From contig CAWIWF010000006.1 in the NCBI GenBank assembly GCA_963839815.1, positions 124,001-188,000 of the forward strand: 64,000 nt of DNA. Reading direction: 5' to 3'. A program made the translations under genes and the position numbers. Below are positions 7,438 through 15,967 of the stretch, in pieces; positions within the stretch are counted from its first letter, which is position 1; every line of letters starts with the position of its first letter. Source of the DNA: JACVRM01 sp963839815. GTDB lineage: Bacteria > Actinomycetota > Thermoleophilia > Gaiellales > Gaiellaceae. Under the pieces are notes generated by a model. That model worked only from the letters and a program-made list of their open reading frames with translations, ran no database searches and had not been told where the DNA came from.

Positions 7438-8427
7438 GTGCCCCGGCCGCTCGCACTTGCCCTGCTCGCACTGCTCGCCGTTCCGTCGTCCGCGCTCGCG
7501 GACACGGGCGTCGGCCCGCTCGAGCCCGCCGGCGCCGGGGCGGAGGGGGTCTCCGACCTCTACTGGTTCATCATGGTCTTCGCGGCGATCGTCTTCCTCG
7601 CGGTGACGGTGCCGCTCACGCTCTTCATCGTCCGCTACCGCTCGCGGGGACGCCCACGCGACGCCGACGGGCCGCAGGTGCACGGCTCGACGCAGCTCGA
7701 GCTGGCGTGGACGGCCGCGCCGGTCGTGATCCTCGCGATCATCGCCGGCTTCACCTTCTACAAGCTGCCCGGGATCACCGATCCCGCGACCGCCGGCCAG
7801 CCCACGGACGAGCTGGTCGTCGAGGGGCGCCAGTTCTACTGGCAGTACGTCTATCCGAACGGCACGATCGCAGTGCAGCGGCTGCGGCTGCCGGCGGGCC
7901 GCGTCACGAAGCTCGTCCTCGAGGCGCCCGACGGCGACGTGATCCACAGCTTCTGGGTCCCGGCGCTCGCGGGCAAGCGCGACGTCATCCCGGGGAGCCG
8001 CACCTCGTTCAAGGTCCTGCCGAATGAGCCGGGCATCCACAAGATCGTCTGCGGCGAGTTCTGTGGCCTCCAGCACGCGCAGATGGTCGGCGACGTTGAG
8101 GTGCTCTCCGCCGACGAGTTCGACAGCTGGCTCGAGGAGGAGGCGCAACGGCAGCGCGCCGGCGACTCCGACCTCGGCGAGCAGACGTTCGACGGCGCCT
8201 GCGCCACCTGCCACGGGCTGGAGGCCGAAGGCCTCGTCGGGCCGGCGCTCGCCGGGAACCCGCTCGTGACGCAGCGCGACGCCGTGGAGGCGGTCGTCCG
8301 CAACGGGCGGAACCAGATGCCGGCGGTCGGGGACGGCTGGAGCGACACCCAGATGGACGCGCTGCTCGACTACCTCGAGCAGGAGTACGCCCCCGAGGGA
8401 CAGGAGGACGATGGCGGTCAGGGCTGA
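7438..8427 (+). CDS. coxB: Cytochrome c oxidase subunit II fused to cytochrome c (caa3 type)
   Basis: This 329-residue secreted/membrane protein accepts electrons for the terminal oxidase. A signal peptide is followed by two membrane helices (about 41-65 and 92-108). The cupredoxin domain carries the CuA ligands His170, Cys205, Glu207, Cys209, His213 and Met216. A C-terminal cytochrome c domain has CATCH (Cys255-His259) and a distal Met in NQMPAVG (Met294). Such fusions define caa3-type oxidases, in which electrons pass internally from haem c to CuA. Its end overlaps coxA by 17 bp. Confidence 0.96.
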   Translation: MPRPLALALLALLAVPSSALADTGVGPLEPAGAGAEGVSDLYWFIMVFAAIVFLAVTVPLTLFIVRYRSRGRPRDADGPQVHGSTQLELAWTAAPVVILAIIAGFTFYKLPGITDPATAGQPTDELVVEGRQFYWQYVYPNGTIAVQRLRLPAGRVTKLVLEAPDGDVIHSFWVPALAGKRDVIPGSRTSFKVLPNEPGIHKIVCGEFCGLQHAQMVGDVEVLSADEFDSWLEEEAQRQRAGDSDLGEQTFDGACATCHGLEAEGLVGPALAGNPLVTQRDAVEAVVRNGRNQMPAVGDGWSDTQMDALLDYLEQEYAPEGQEDDGGQG

Positions 8428-10048
8428 GTCGCCGGCCTACCCGGTGCCATGGACGCGTGGCCGCTTCGCGAGCTGGTTCGCGACGGTCGACCACAAGCGC
8501 ATCGGGATCCTCTACATCGTTACGAGCCTGCTCTTCTTCGTCGCGGGCGGGCTGATGGCGATGCTGATCCGCGTCCAGCTGGCGCAGGCCGGCAACGAGT
8601 TCCTGACCCGGGAGAGCTACAACCAGGTCTTCACCATGCACGGCACGACGATGATCTTCCTGGTCATCGTCCCGGTCTGGGCCGGCTTCGCGAACTTCCT
8701 GCTGCCGCTGATGATCGGCGCGCGCGACATGGCCTTCCCGCGCCTGAACGCGTTCTCCTACTGGATGTTCCTGTTCGGCGGGATCATCCTGCTCGGCTCG
8801 TTCTTCTCCGCCGGCGGCTCCGCGCAGTCCGGCTGGTACAGCTACCCGCCGCTCTCGATCCAGTCGGAGGGCAACGGCCAGGACCTCTGGATCCTCGGCC
8901 TGCACGTGCTGACCGTGTCGTCGGTGGCGGGGGCGATCAACTTCATCGTCACCACGCACAACATGCGCACGGCGGGGATGACCTGGATGCGCCTGCCGCT
9001 CTTCGTCTGGGCGATCTACATCTACTCGTGGCTGATCATCCCGGCGCTGACGGTGCTCTCGGCCGGGATCACGCTCCTGCTCTTCGACCGCCAGTTCGAC
9101 ACCGGCTTCTTCCTCGCCAGCGAGGGCGGGAGCCCGGTGCTCTACCAGCACATCTTCTGGTTCTTCGGGCACCCCGAGGTCTACATCATGGTGCTGCCCG
9201 CCTTCGGCGTCCTCTCCGAGGTGATCCCGGTCTTCTCGCGCAAGCCGATCTTCGGCTACAAGGCGATCGTCCTCTCGACGGTGGCGATCGGCTTCTACTC
9301 GATGCTCGTCTGGGCGCACCACATGTTCACGGTGGGGCTGCCGATCGGCCTCCAGGCCTTCTTCATGATCACCTCGATGATCATCGCCGTCCCGACCGGC
9401 GTGAAGATCTTCAACTGGGTGGCGACCACGTGGCGCGGCAACCTCGTCTTCGACCCGCCGCTCTACTGGGCGCTCGGCTCGATCGCCGTCTTCACCATCG
9501 GCGGCCTGTCGGGGATCTTCGTGGCCGTGTTCCCGTTCGACTGGCAGGTGCACGACAGCTACTTCATCGTCGCGCACATGCACTACGTGCTCTTCGGCGG
9601 CTCCGCCTTCGGGCTGTTCGCGGCGCTGTACTACTGGTGGCCGAAGATGTTCGGGCGCACGCTCGGGCGGCGGCTCGGCATCCTCCAGTTCTGGGTGACC
9701 TTCGTCGGCTTCAACCTGGCGTTCTTCCCCCAGCATTTCCTCGGCCTGCTGGGCATGCCGCGCCGCGTCTACACGTACGCGGACGAGGGTCACCTGCAGT
9801 CGTACAACCTCGTCTCCTCGATCGGCTCCTGGATCATGGGGCTCGGCATCCTGCTCTTCTTCGTCAACGTGGTCTGGTCGCGCCGCGGGCGCACGCCGCG
9901 CTCCGGCAACGACCCCTGGCTCGCCGACACGCTCGAGTGGTACACGAGCTCGCCGCCGCCGCCGCACAACTTCGATCGCGTTCCCTACGTGACCAGCGCG
10001 CGGCCGCTGCGCGACCTGCGCCGGCGGCTCAAGGAGGCGCGTGTCTAG
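8411..10048 (+). CDS. coxA: Cytochrome c oxidase subunit I
   Basis: This 545-residue catalytic subunit reduces oxygen to water and pumps protons. Metal ligands are all visible: His77 and His391 for the low-spin haem, His389 for the high-spin haem, and His254, His303 and His304 for CuB. Tyr258 in GHPEVY is placed for the His-Tyr crosslink. The D-channel Asp106 (GARDMAFPR), Glu256 and the K-channel Lys332 (PTGVKIF) mark a canonical A-type enzyme. About twelve membrane helices are present. It overlaps coxB upstream and ctaB downstream, so it is in the middle of one operon. Confidence 0.97.
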   Translation: MAVRAESPAYPVPWTRGRFASWFATVDHKRIGILYIVTSLLFFVAGGLMAMLIRVQLAQAGNEFLTRESYNQVFTMHGTTMIFLVIVPVWAGFANFLLPLMIGARDMAFPRLNAFSYWMFLFGGIILLGSFFSAGGSAQSGWYSYPPLSIQSEGNGQDLWILGLHVLTVSSVAGAINFIVTTHNMRTAGMTWMRLPLFVWAIYIYSWLIIPALTVLSAGITLLLFDRQFDTGFFLASEGGSPVLYQHIFWFFGHPEVYIMVLPAFGVLSEVIPVFSRKPIFGYKAIVLSTVAIGFYSMLVWAHHMFTVGLPIGLQAFFMITSMIIAVPTGVKIFNWVATTWRGNLVFDPPLYWALGSIAVFTIGGLSGIFVAVFPFDWQVHDSYFIVAHMHYVLFGGSAFGLFAALYYWWPKMFGRTLGRRLGILQFWVTFVGFNLAFFPQHFLGLLGMPRRVYTYADEGHLQSYNLVSSIGSWIMGLGILLFFVNVVWSRRGRTPRSGNDPWLADTLEWYTSSPPPPHNFDRVPYVTSARPLRDLRRRLKEARV

Positions 10049-11270
10049 CGCGGCGCTGAGGCTCTCCCCGGGCGAACGCGCCGCCCCGGTGTCCCCGGGT
10101 GCGGCACTGCGGGTGGCCGCTCTGGCGGGCACGACTGCGTGCGCGCTCGCAGTGGCGAGCGGCACGTTCGGCTGGGAGACGGCCCACCAGCTGCTGGCGG
10201 CGCTGGCGCTGCCGCCCCTCGTCGCCGTCGCCGTCGCGGGCTGGGCGGCCCAGAGGCGCCTGCTCGTGCCGAGCCTGGCGGCGGTCATGCTCTTCGGGCT
10301 GGCCGCGATGATGACCGTGCCGGGCTTGCACGTGGCGCTCGCCGCGCTTGCGCTCTCGGCGTCCGCGGTGACGACCGTGCTGACGCTGAGCGGCCGGCCG
10401 GCGCCCGCCGGCGCCTGGCGGGACTACCTGGCGCTGACCAAGCCGCGCGTGATGTCGCTGCTGCTCGTCACCGGCGCGGGCGGCATGTTCGTCGGCGCAG
10501 GCGGTGCGCCGCCAGCGACCGACCTCGGCGTGATGCTGCTCGGCCTCGCCCTCGCCTGCGGCGGCGCCAGCGCCCTCAACCACGTCATGGACCGCGACAT
10601 CGACCGGCTGATGGGCACGCGGACACAGGCGCGTCCGGTGGCGGCCGGGCGGCTGCCGGCCTCGCGTGCGCTCGAGTTCGGCGTGGCGCTCTCAGCGGCG
10701 TCGTTCGTCCTGCTCGCCAGCCTGTCCAACGTGCTGACAGCGGTGCTCGCGCTCGTCGGCAATCTCTTCTACGTCTTCGTCTACACGGGCTGGCTGAAGC
10801 GCTCGACACCCCAGAACATCGTCATCGGCGGAGCAGCAGGCGCGGTGCCGCCGCTGGTCGGCTGGGCGGCCGCGACGGGCAACTTGACGCTGCCTGCGCT
10901 CTACCTCTTCGTCGTCGTCTTTCTCTGGACGCCGCCGCACTTCTGGGCGCTGGCGCTGCTGATCCGGCGCCAGTACGAGGCGGCCGCCGTGCCGATGCTG
11001 CCGGTCGTGCGCGGCGAGCGGGAGACGGTGCGGCAGATCGGTCTCTACTCGCTCGTCCTCGTGGGCGCCACGTTCGTCCCGCTCGCGTGGAGCATGTTCG
11101 GGCTGGTGTACACCGCGGCTGCCGCGGCGCTCGGCGGCGGGTTGCTGTGGCTGGCGTGGCGTCTGGCTCGTGAGTCGACCCCCGGCCGAGCGGCGGCGCT
11201 CTTCCACTACTCGCTGGCCTACCTGGCCCTCCTCTTCGTCGCGATGGCGATCGACCCGATGCTGGTATGA
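10041..11270 (+). CDS. ctaB: Protoheme IX farnesyltransferase (haem O synthase) with N-terminal membrane extension
   Basis: The C-terminal 280 residues are a UbiA-family prenyltransferase that farnesylates protohaem to haem O for the oxidase. The Asp-rich motif NHVMDRDIDRLMGTRTQARP and the second loop YTGWLKRSTPQNIVIGG are intact. At 409 residues the protein is about 110-120 residues longer than usual. The extra N-terminus has about four hydrophobic helices and an HQLLAALALPPLVAVAVAGW stretch. It could be a remnant of a CtaA-like (haem A synthase) half, since CtaA/CtaB fusions exist in Thermus and Deinococcus; this is a guess. The gene overlaps coxA by 8 bp. Confidence 0.92.
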   Translation: MSSAALRLSPGERAAPVSPGAALRVAALAGTTACALAVASGTFGWETAHQLLAALALPPLVAVAVAGWAAQRRLLVPSLAAVMLFGLAAMMTVPGLHVALAALALSASAVTTVLTLSGRPAPAGAWRDYLALTKPRVMSLLLVTGAGGMFVGAGGAPPATDLGVMLLGLALACGGASALNHVMDRDIDRLMGTRTQARPVAAGRLPASRALEFGVALSAASFVLLASLSNVLTAVLALVGNLFYVFVYTGWLKRSTPQNIVIGGAAGAVPPLVGWAAATGNLTLPALYLFVVVFLWTPPHFWALALLIRRQYEAAAVPMLPVVRGERETVRQIGLYSLVLVGATFVPLAWSMFGLVYTAAAAALGGGLLWLAWRLARESTPGRAAALFHYSLAYLALLFVAMAIDPMLV

Positions 11271-11440
11271 CCGAGCCGCTGCCCGAGCCGACACCGCCGC
11301 CGTACACGGTCGAGGCGACCGATCCGGACGCCGAGCTCGCACGGAAGAACGTCCTCTTCGGCCTCGCGCTGCTCGGGCTCGTGATCCTGCTCTTCGCCGG
11401 CACGGTGCTCGTCGCGTTCGTCTACCTGGCGCTCGACTAG
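11267..11440 (+). CDS. 57-residue single-pass membrane protein of the oxidase operon
   Basis: The ATG at 11267 overlaps the ctaB stop (ATGA), so translation is coupled. The protein has a Pro/Glu-rich N-terminus (MTEPLPEPTPPPYTVEATD) and one membrane helix, about residues 29-54 (NVLFGLALLGLVILLFAGTV), ending AFVYLALD. Size and position fit a small accessory subunit or assembly protein of the cytochrome oxidase, but no sequence family is recognised. No subunit III gene follows. It is followed by a CCCCACCC/GGGTGGGG hairpin about 100 bp downstream. Confidence 0.75.
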   Translation: MTEPLPEPTPPPYTVEATDPDAELARKNVLFGLALLGLVILLFAGTVLVAFVYLALD

Positions 11441-11853
11441 CGACCCCTCCGGGCGACGCTGCCCGAGCGAGGCGGCCTCACCGCTCTGTCCCCTACCCGC
11501 CCTTTCGGGCCAGGTCCTGCAGAGACAGTCCCCGGCACCACACCCCCACCCTGGGTGGGGATCGACTCGACCCGCCACCCGGCCGCGAGCCTAGCGGGGA
11601 GAATCGCACGGGTGGGTGACGGAAGCGTGTCGAAAGAGCGCCGCCGCACGACGGGCAGGCGCACGCGGGACGTCGGCGCTCGCCGCGCAGTCGGAGAGCG
11701 AGAGCGGGCGAGAGACCCGCGGCCGGCGGGCGGCACCGGATCGCCGCAGCGAGGCGGGCACCGCCTGAAGCTCGCCGGGCGCGAGGTGCCCTTCAAGGCG
11801 CCCCGGCGCCGAGCGGACGGCTCCGAGGGCAGACCGTTGCGGCACGGCTCTCC
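11441..11853. other. 413-bp intergenic region after the oxidase operon
   Basis: No credible gene: a 100-codon open frame at 11555-11857 has an Arg/Gly-rich composition with no family resemblance. The region holds a GAGACAGTCCCC box (about 11522-11532) and an odd palindrome CCCCACCCTGGGTGGGG (11544-11560) that may terminate the oxidase transcript. The stretch GGGTGGGGATCGACTCGACC resembles GGGTGGGGACC...CTCGACCC at about 32511. Confidence 0.6.
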
Positions 11854-13014
11854 GTGAGCGCCGCCCCTGACCCGATCGGCGGCATCTTCCTCGCGCGCCC
11901 GGCGCAGCCGGCGGCGGGCACCCCACTCGCCGTCAAGGATCTCTTCGACACGGCGGGCCTGACGACGACGTACGGCTCGGCGATCTTCGCCGGCCACGTA
12001 CCGGAGGAGACCGCGGAGGCAGTGCGGCGGCTCGAGGCGGCGGGCTACTCCGACGTGGGCAAGACGAACCTGCACGAGTTCGCCTACGGCATCACGTCGG
12101 TCAACCCGCACTTCGGCACCGTGCCCAACCCGCGCTGGCCGGGGCGGATGGCAGGCGGGTCGAGCGGCGGCTCGGCCGCGGCCGTCGCGGCGGGCACAGC
12201 GGTCGTGGGACTGGGAACAGACTCGGGCGGCTCGATTCGTATTCCGGCGGCGTGCTGCGGTGTCACAGGCTTCAAGCCGAGCTGGGGGCTCGTGCCGATG
12301 CAGGGCTGCTTCCCGCTCGCGCCCACCTTCGACCATGCCGGCCCGATCGCCGCAACGGTCGAGGACTGCCGCGCGGCGATGCAGGCCCTGGCGCCGGGCG
12401 ACTGGGCCTCAGACGTCCCGGCGGGCGAGCTCACCGTCGGCCTGGCATGGCTCGAGCACGCCGACCCGCTCGTGCGTGACCGTGTCTCGGCAGCGGCGGG
12501 GGCGCTCGGCCGGGTCAGGCCTGTCGACCCGCCGCTGGCGCACGCGCTCCACGCGGAGTTCATGCGCGAGGTGGCCGACGTGCACCGGGAGCTCTTTGCC
12601 GAGCACGCCGCGCTCTACGGAGCCGATCTCCGCGTCAAGATCGAGCGCTGCCTACGGATCACGGACGCCCAGGCCGACGCGGCTCGCCGGGCGCGCGCCG
12701 ATCTCCGCGAGCGCTGGGACGGGCTCCTCGACGGCGTCGACGTCGTGGTCGCGCCCACCGTCGGCTCGGTCGCTCCGCGGCTGCCGGCCGATGATCTCGA
12801 GCTGCGCGAGTTCGTGACGCGGCTGACGCTGCCGGTCAACGCCGCCGGATTGCCGGCCCTGGCGCTTCCGTGCGGGCCCGCCGAGGACGGGCTGGAGGCC
12901 TCCGTCCAGCTGATCGGTCGCCGGGCCGAGGACGCCTTCGTGCTCGCGGCCGGTGCTGCCCTCGAGTCCCTCCTGCGAGCGACGCGCACGTCGGTGCCCG
13001 GCGCCGATGGTTAG
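11854..13014 (+). CDS. Amidase (amidase-signature family)
   Basis: This 386-residue protein hydrolyses an amide, substrate unknown. The Ser-cisSer-Lys triad region is present: Lys28 in PLAVKDLFD, the Gly/Ser block GGSSGGSAAAVAAG (about 101-114) and GLGTDSGGSIRIPAACCG (about 119-136) with the nucleophilic Ser. It is about 80-100 residues shorter than GatA and has no gatB or gatC neighbour, so a role as the tRNA amidotransferase subunit is unlikely. The GTG start is at 11854. The next gene begins 2 bp after its stop, suggesting a two-gene unit. Confidence 0.88.
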   Translation: MSAAPDPIGGIFLARPAQPAAGTPLAVKDLFDTAGLTTTYGSAIFAGHVPEETAEAVRRLEAAGYSDVGKTNLHEFAYGITSVNPHFGTVPNPRWPGRMAGGSSGGSAAAVAAGTAVVGLGTDSGGSIRIPAACCGVTGFKPSWGLVPMQGCFPLAPTFDHAGPIAATVEDCRAAMQALAPGDWASDVPAGELTVGLAWLEHADPLVRDRVSAAAGALGRVRPVDPPLAHALHAEFMREVADVHRELFAEHAALYGADLRVKIERCLRITDAQADAARRARADLRERWDGLLDGVDVVVAPTVGSVAPRLPADDLELREFVTRLTLPVNAAGLPALALPCGPAEDGLEASVQLIGRRAEDAFVLAAGAALESLLRATRTSVPGADG

Positions 13015-13016
13015 GC

Positions 13017-13523
13017 ATGCGTCTCGCCCTCGTCGGAATCGCCGCTCTCCTCATCGCAGCCGCCCCGGCCGGTGCCGCTCCGGCTCCGTTGCGTCCGGTT
13101 CGGGCCGCCGGCTTCTCGATCGGCGTGCCCGTCGGCTGGCAGACGATCAGGGACGTCGGCTCGCTCAAGCTGATGGCCGTCGTGGCCGGCGCCGACGGCG
13201 GCTTCCGGACGAACTTCAACGTCGTCGTCACCGAGTCTCCCGCCGGCTCGATCGAGGGCATGCGACGTGAGCTCCGGCGCGAGCTGCCGAAGACCGGCAT
13301 CAGGGTGAGCTCCCTGACGACGCGGGTCGTGTGGCTGCCTGCCGGGCGGGCGCTCGAAGTTCGCTACCGCGGCACCATGCTCGGCCGCAGGCTCGCCTGG
13401 CTCGCGTACGTGCTCGAGGCCCGCGGCCGCGCGTACGTACTCACGTTCACCGCCTCGCAGAGCCGCTCGGCACGGTACGCACCCACGTTCCGCGCGATCG
13501 CGCGCAGCTTCCGGCTGCGCTGA
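13017..13523 (+). CDS. Secreted PsbP/DcrB-like protein
   Basis: This 168-residue protein begins with a clear signal peptide (MRLALVGIAALLIAAAPAGA). The mature part opens with AAGFSIGVPVGWQTI and ends AYVLTFTASQSRSARYAPTF then RAIARSFRL. That pattern, an opening GWQ strand and a closing FxxIxxSF helix, is shared by the PsbP/DcrB/DUF1795-type lipoprotein fold. Function is unknown. The ATG at 13017 lies 2 bp after the amidase stop. Confidence 0.65.
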   Translation: MRLALVGIAALLIAAAPAGAAPAPLRPVRAAGFSIGVPVGWQTIRDVGSLKLMAVVAGADGGFRTNFNVVVTESPAGSIEGMRRELRRELPKTGIRVSSLTTRVVWLPAGRALEVRYRGTMLGRRLAWLAYVLEARGRAYVLTFTASQSRSARYAPTFRAIARSFRLR

Positions 13524-13589
13524 GCCTCCGGAGCTCGCGGCTCCGTTCTCAGAGACGGCTCGGGTCGCGTTCGAAGGGGCCCGCGTGGG

Positions 13590-14462
13590 CTAGCGGGCCG
13601 CCGCCACGGCGGCCTCGTACACCGCATCGCGCGCGAAGCGGTCGAGCTCGGCCGACAGCAGCTCTCCGCGCGTGCGGCGAGGCTCGCCGGGCGGGTCGAC
13701 CGGCCGGCCGTCCAGCGCCACCTCCTCGACCTCATCGGCGGTCACGTGCTCGAGCAGCACGCGGCGGCGCAGCCGTGAGCGCAGCCAGCCGGCGAGCAGG
13801 AGCGCCTCCGGCTCGGGGCCGCGCACGCGCACCCGCTCGGCGGCGCCGGCCGCCGGCCAGTGGCGCGCGACCTCGGCCCGCCACGGCAGCGTCCGCGCCC
13901 AGGAGATGTCCGACACGGCCAGGTGGTCGCCGAAGTGCTCCGCCAGGCGCGCGAATCCCTCGGCGACGCCGTCCCACTCGCGCGAGTCGACGACGAGGCG
14001 GTCGACGAGCGCGGCGAGCCGCTCGAAGGTCGGGTCGCCGAACGGCGGCTGGCCGCGCCAGCGCAGGAACACCGGCAGGTCCGGGAGGAGCAGCGGCGCC
14101 ACCACGCTCGCAGGCGCCTCGGCGCGCGAGCCGCGCAGCGTCAGCTCGACGACCTCGGTGGCGACGTGGTGGCCGCCGCCGGCCGGGAAGCACTGCGTCT
14201 CGACGCGGGCGTCGATGCCGTCGCCGTCGTCGGAGCGGGCGAGCAGCAGGATCGTGCGCGACGGGTAGCGCTCGCCGAGCTCCGCCAGGGTCGCGCGCGC
14301 CGTGTCCACCCACTCGGGCGGGATCCAGGCGATGTGCGTCATCACGCTGGTCCGCAGCTCCGGCGTGCCCGCCTCGCCTCCGCGCAGCCGGGCGAGTGCC
14401 CGCTCGACGTCGTCGACGCGGATGTCCTCCCCGGCCCAGCCTTCGACGGTGGGCGCGCTCAA
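13590..14462 (-). CDS. opcA: Glucose-6-phosphate dehydrogenase assembly protein OpcA
   Basis: About 290 residues starting with TTG at 14462, which overlaps the zwf stop as TTGA. A longer upstream frame overlaps zwf and gives Arg-rich nonsense, so the TTG is preferred. The sequence contains the family features LLLPDLPVFLRWRGQPPFG and SDISWARTLPWRAEVARHW near the C-terminal half and a first half with MTHIAWIP. OpcA is an allosteric activator or assembly factor for the dehydrogenase in cyanobacteria and actinobacteria. Its place directly after zwf, as the last gene of the pentose-phosphate operon, is the usual one. Confidence 0.9.
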   Translation of the reverse strand: MSAPTVEGWAGEDIRVDDVERALARLRGGEAGTPELRTSVMTHIAWIPPEWVDTARATLAELGERYPSRTILLLARSDDGDGIDARVETQCFPAGGGHHVATEVVELTLRGSRAEAPASVVAPLLLPDLPVFLRWRGQPPFGDPTFERLAALVDRLVVDSREWDGVAEGFARLAEHFGDHLAVSDISWARTLPWRAEVARHWPAAGAAERVRVRGPEPEALLLAGWLRSRLRRRVLLEHVTADEVEEVALDGRPVDPPGEPRRTRGELLSAELDRFARDAVYEAAVAAAR

Positions 14463-15967
14463 TGCCGCCGCCAGGAGTGCCCGTGCGCGTGCATGAGCTC
14501 GTCGGCGGAGGCCGGCCCCCACGTGCCTGCCTCGTAGTTCGGGAACGAGGGTCGGTCTCGCCGCCAGGCGGCGACCACCGCGTCGACGAGCGACCACTGC
14601 TCCTCGATCTCGTCCGCGCGCATGAAGAGGGTGGCGTCGCCGAGCATCGCGTCCAGGATCAGGCGCTCGTACGCCTCCGGCAGGTCGGCACGGAAGGCGC
14701 CGCCGTAGAGGAAGTTCATGTTGACCGTGCGAATCGTCATGCCCTGGCCGGGCACCTTGGCGCCGATCGCGAGCGAGACGCCCTCGTCGGGCTGCACGTG
14801 CACGAGCAGGACGTTCGGCCGCAACCCGTCGACAGCGCCTTCGCCGAAGGGCGGATGCGGCGCCCGCTTGAACTGGATCGCGATCGTCGTCTCGCGGCGC
14901 GGCAGGCGCTTGCCGGTGCGCACGTAGAACGGCGTGTCGGCCCAGCGCCAGTTGTCGAGAAAGAGGCGGGCGGCGACGAACGTCTCGGTCTCGGAGTCGG
15001 GAGCCACGCCGTCCTCCTGCCGGTAGCCCGTCACCTCCTCGCCCTCGATCCAGCCGGGCCCGTACTGGCCGCGGACGACGTCGTCGGGTCCCGGCGTCCG
15101 CAGCGCGCGCAGCACCTTGACCTTCTCGTCGCGGATCGACTCCGGGTCGAAGTCGCTCGGCGGCTCCATCGCCGACAGCGCCACCAGCTGGAGCAGGTGG
15201 TTCTGCGCGACGTCGCGGATGGCGCCGGCCTCCTCGTAGAACGAGGCGCGCCCCTCGATGCCGAGCTCCTCGGCCACCGTGATCTGCACGTGGTCGATGA
15301 ACTGGCGGTTCCAGACGGGCTCGAAGATGCCGTTCGCGAAGCGGAGCGCCATCAGGTTCTGCACCGTCTCCTTGCCGAGGTAGTGGTCGATGCGGAAGAT
15401 CTCGCGCTCCTCGAAAGCCGTACGGAGCAGCGCGTTCAGCTCGCGCGCCGAGGCGAGGTCGTGGCCGAATGGCTTCTCCACGATCAGTCGCGTCCAGCCA
15501 CTCGTGAGGCGGCGCTCGCCGATCTCCTGAACCAGCTTCGGCATCGCCTGGGGCGGGACGGCGAGGTAGTAGACGCGGTTGCCCTGGGTGCCGCGCTCGT
15601 CGTCGATCGCCTTCAGGTGGGCTGCGACGCGGTCCTCGTCGTCCTCGTCGGCGAACTCCGTCGGGACGTAGGAGGTGCGCTCGGCGAGCCAGTCCCAGGT
15701 CTCGTCGCGGAGCGGGTCGCGAGCGTGCTGGTCGACCGCCTCGCGCATCTGGGCGCGGAACTCGTCGACGGAGAGCGGCGTGCGAGCCGAGCCGACGACG
15801 GCGAAGCGCTCCGGGAGCAGGCGCCGGTAGGCGAGCGCGTAGAGGGCCGGGAAGAGCTTGCGGGCGGTCAGGTCGCCGGAGGCGCCGAAGATGGTGAGGA
15901 CGGCGGGCTCGGGCGTGCGACGCAGGCGCAGGCCTTCGAGCAGCGGGTTCTCCTCGGCGACCGCCAT
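14459..15967 (-). CDS. zwf: Glucose-6-phosphate 1-dehydrogenase
   Basis: This 502-residue enzyme oxidises glucose 6-phosphate to 6-phosphogluconolactone with NADP, the first step of the oxidative pentose-phosphate pathway. The nucleotide motif is GASGDLTARK near residue 30, the substrate lysine motif is EKPFGHDLASA, and the active-site signature RIDHYLGKETVQNLMALRFAN is complete. The ATG at 15967 overlaps the gnd stop (ATGA), and its stop overlaps the opcA start, so gnd, zwf and opcA are coupled. A longer N-terminal extension of the frame lies inside gnd and is not used. Confidence 0.96.
   Translation of the reverse strand: MAVAEENPLLEGLRLRRTPEPAVLTIFGASGDLTARKLFPALYALAYRRLLPERFAVVGSARTPLSVDEFRAQMREAVDQHARDPLRDETWDWLAERTSYVPTEFADEDDEDRVAAHLKAIDDERGTQGNRVYYLAVPPQAMPKLVQEIGERRLTSGWTRLIVEKPFGHDLASARELNALLRTAFEEREIFRIDHYLGKETVQNLMALRFANGIFEPVWNRQFIDHVQITVAEELGIEGRASFYEEAGAIRDVAQNHLLQLVALSAMEPPSDFDPESIRDEKVKVLRALRTPGPDDVVRGQYGPGWIEGEEVTGYRQEDGVAPDSETETFVAARLFLDNWRWADTPFYVRTGKRLPRRETTIAIQFKRAPHPPFGEGAVDGLRPNVLLVHVQPDEGVSLAIGAKVPGQGMTIRTVNMNFLYGGAFRADLPEAYERLILDAMLGDATLFMRADEIEEQWSLVDAVVAAWRRDRPSFPNYEAGTWGPASADELMHAHGHSWRRH

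Noticed and set aside
8009..10288. Long open frame on the minus strand (759 codons) opposite coxA
   Set aside because: It mirrors coxA in the antisense frame, is made of His/Arg/Glu/Gly-rich text without any domain, and the plus-strand product is unambiguous. Long antisense frames are expected at this GC content.
11555..11857. 100-codon frame between the oxidase operon and the amidase
   Set aside because: Arg/Gly-rich with no hydrophobic core, no ribosome site and no family resemblance; treated as intergenic.
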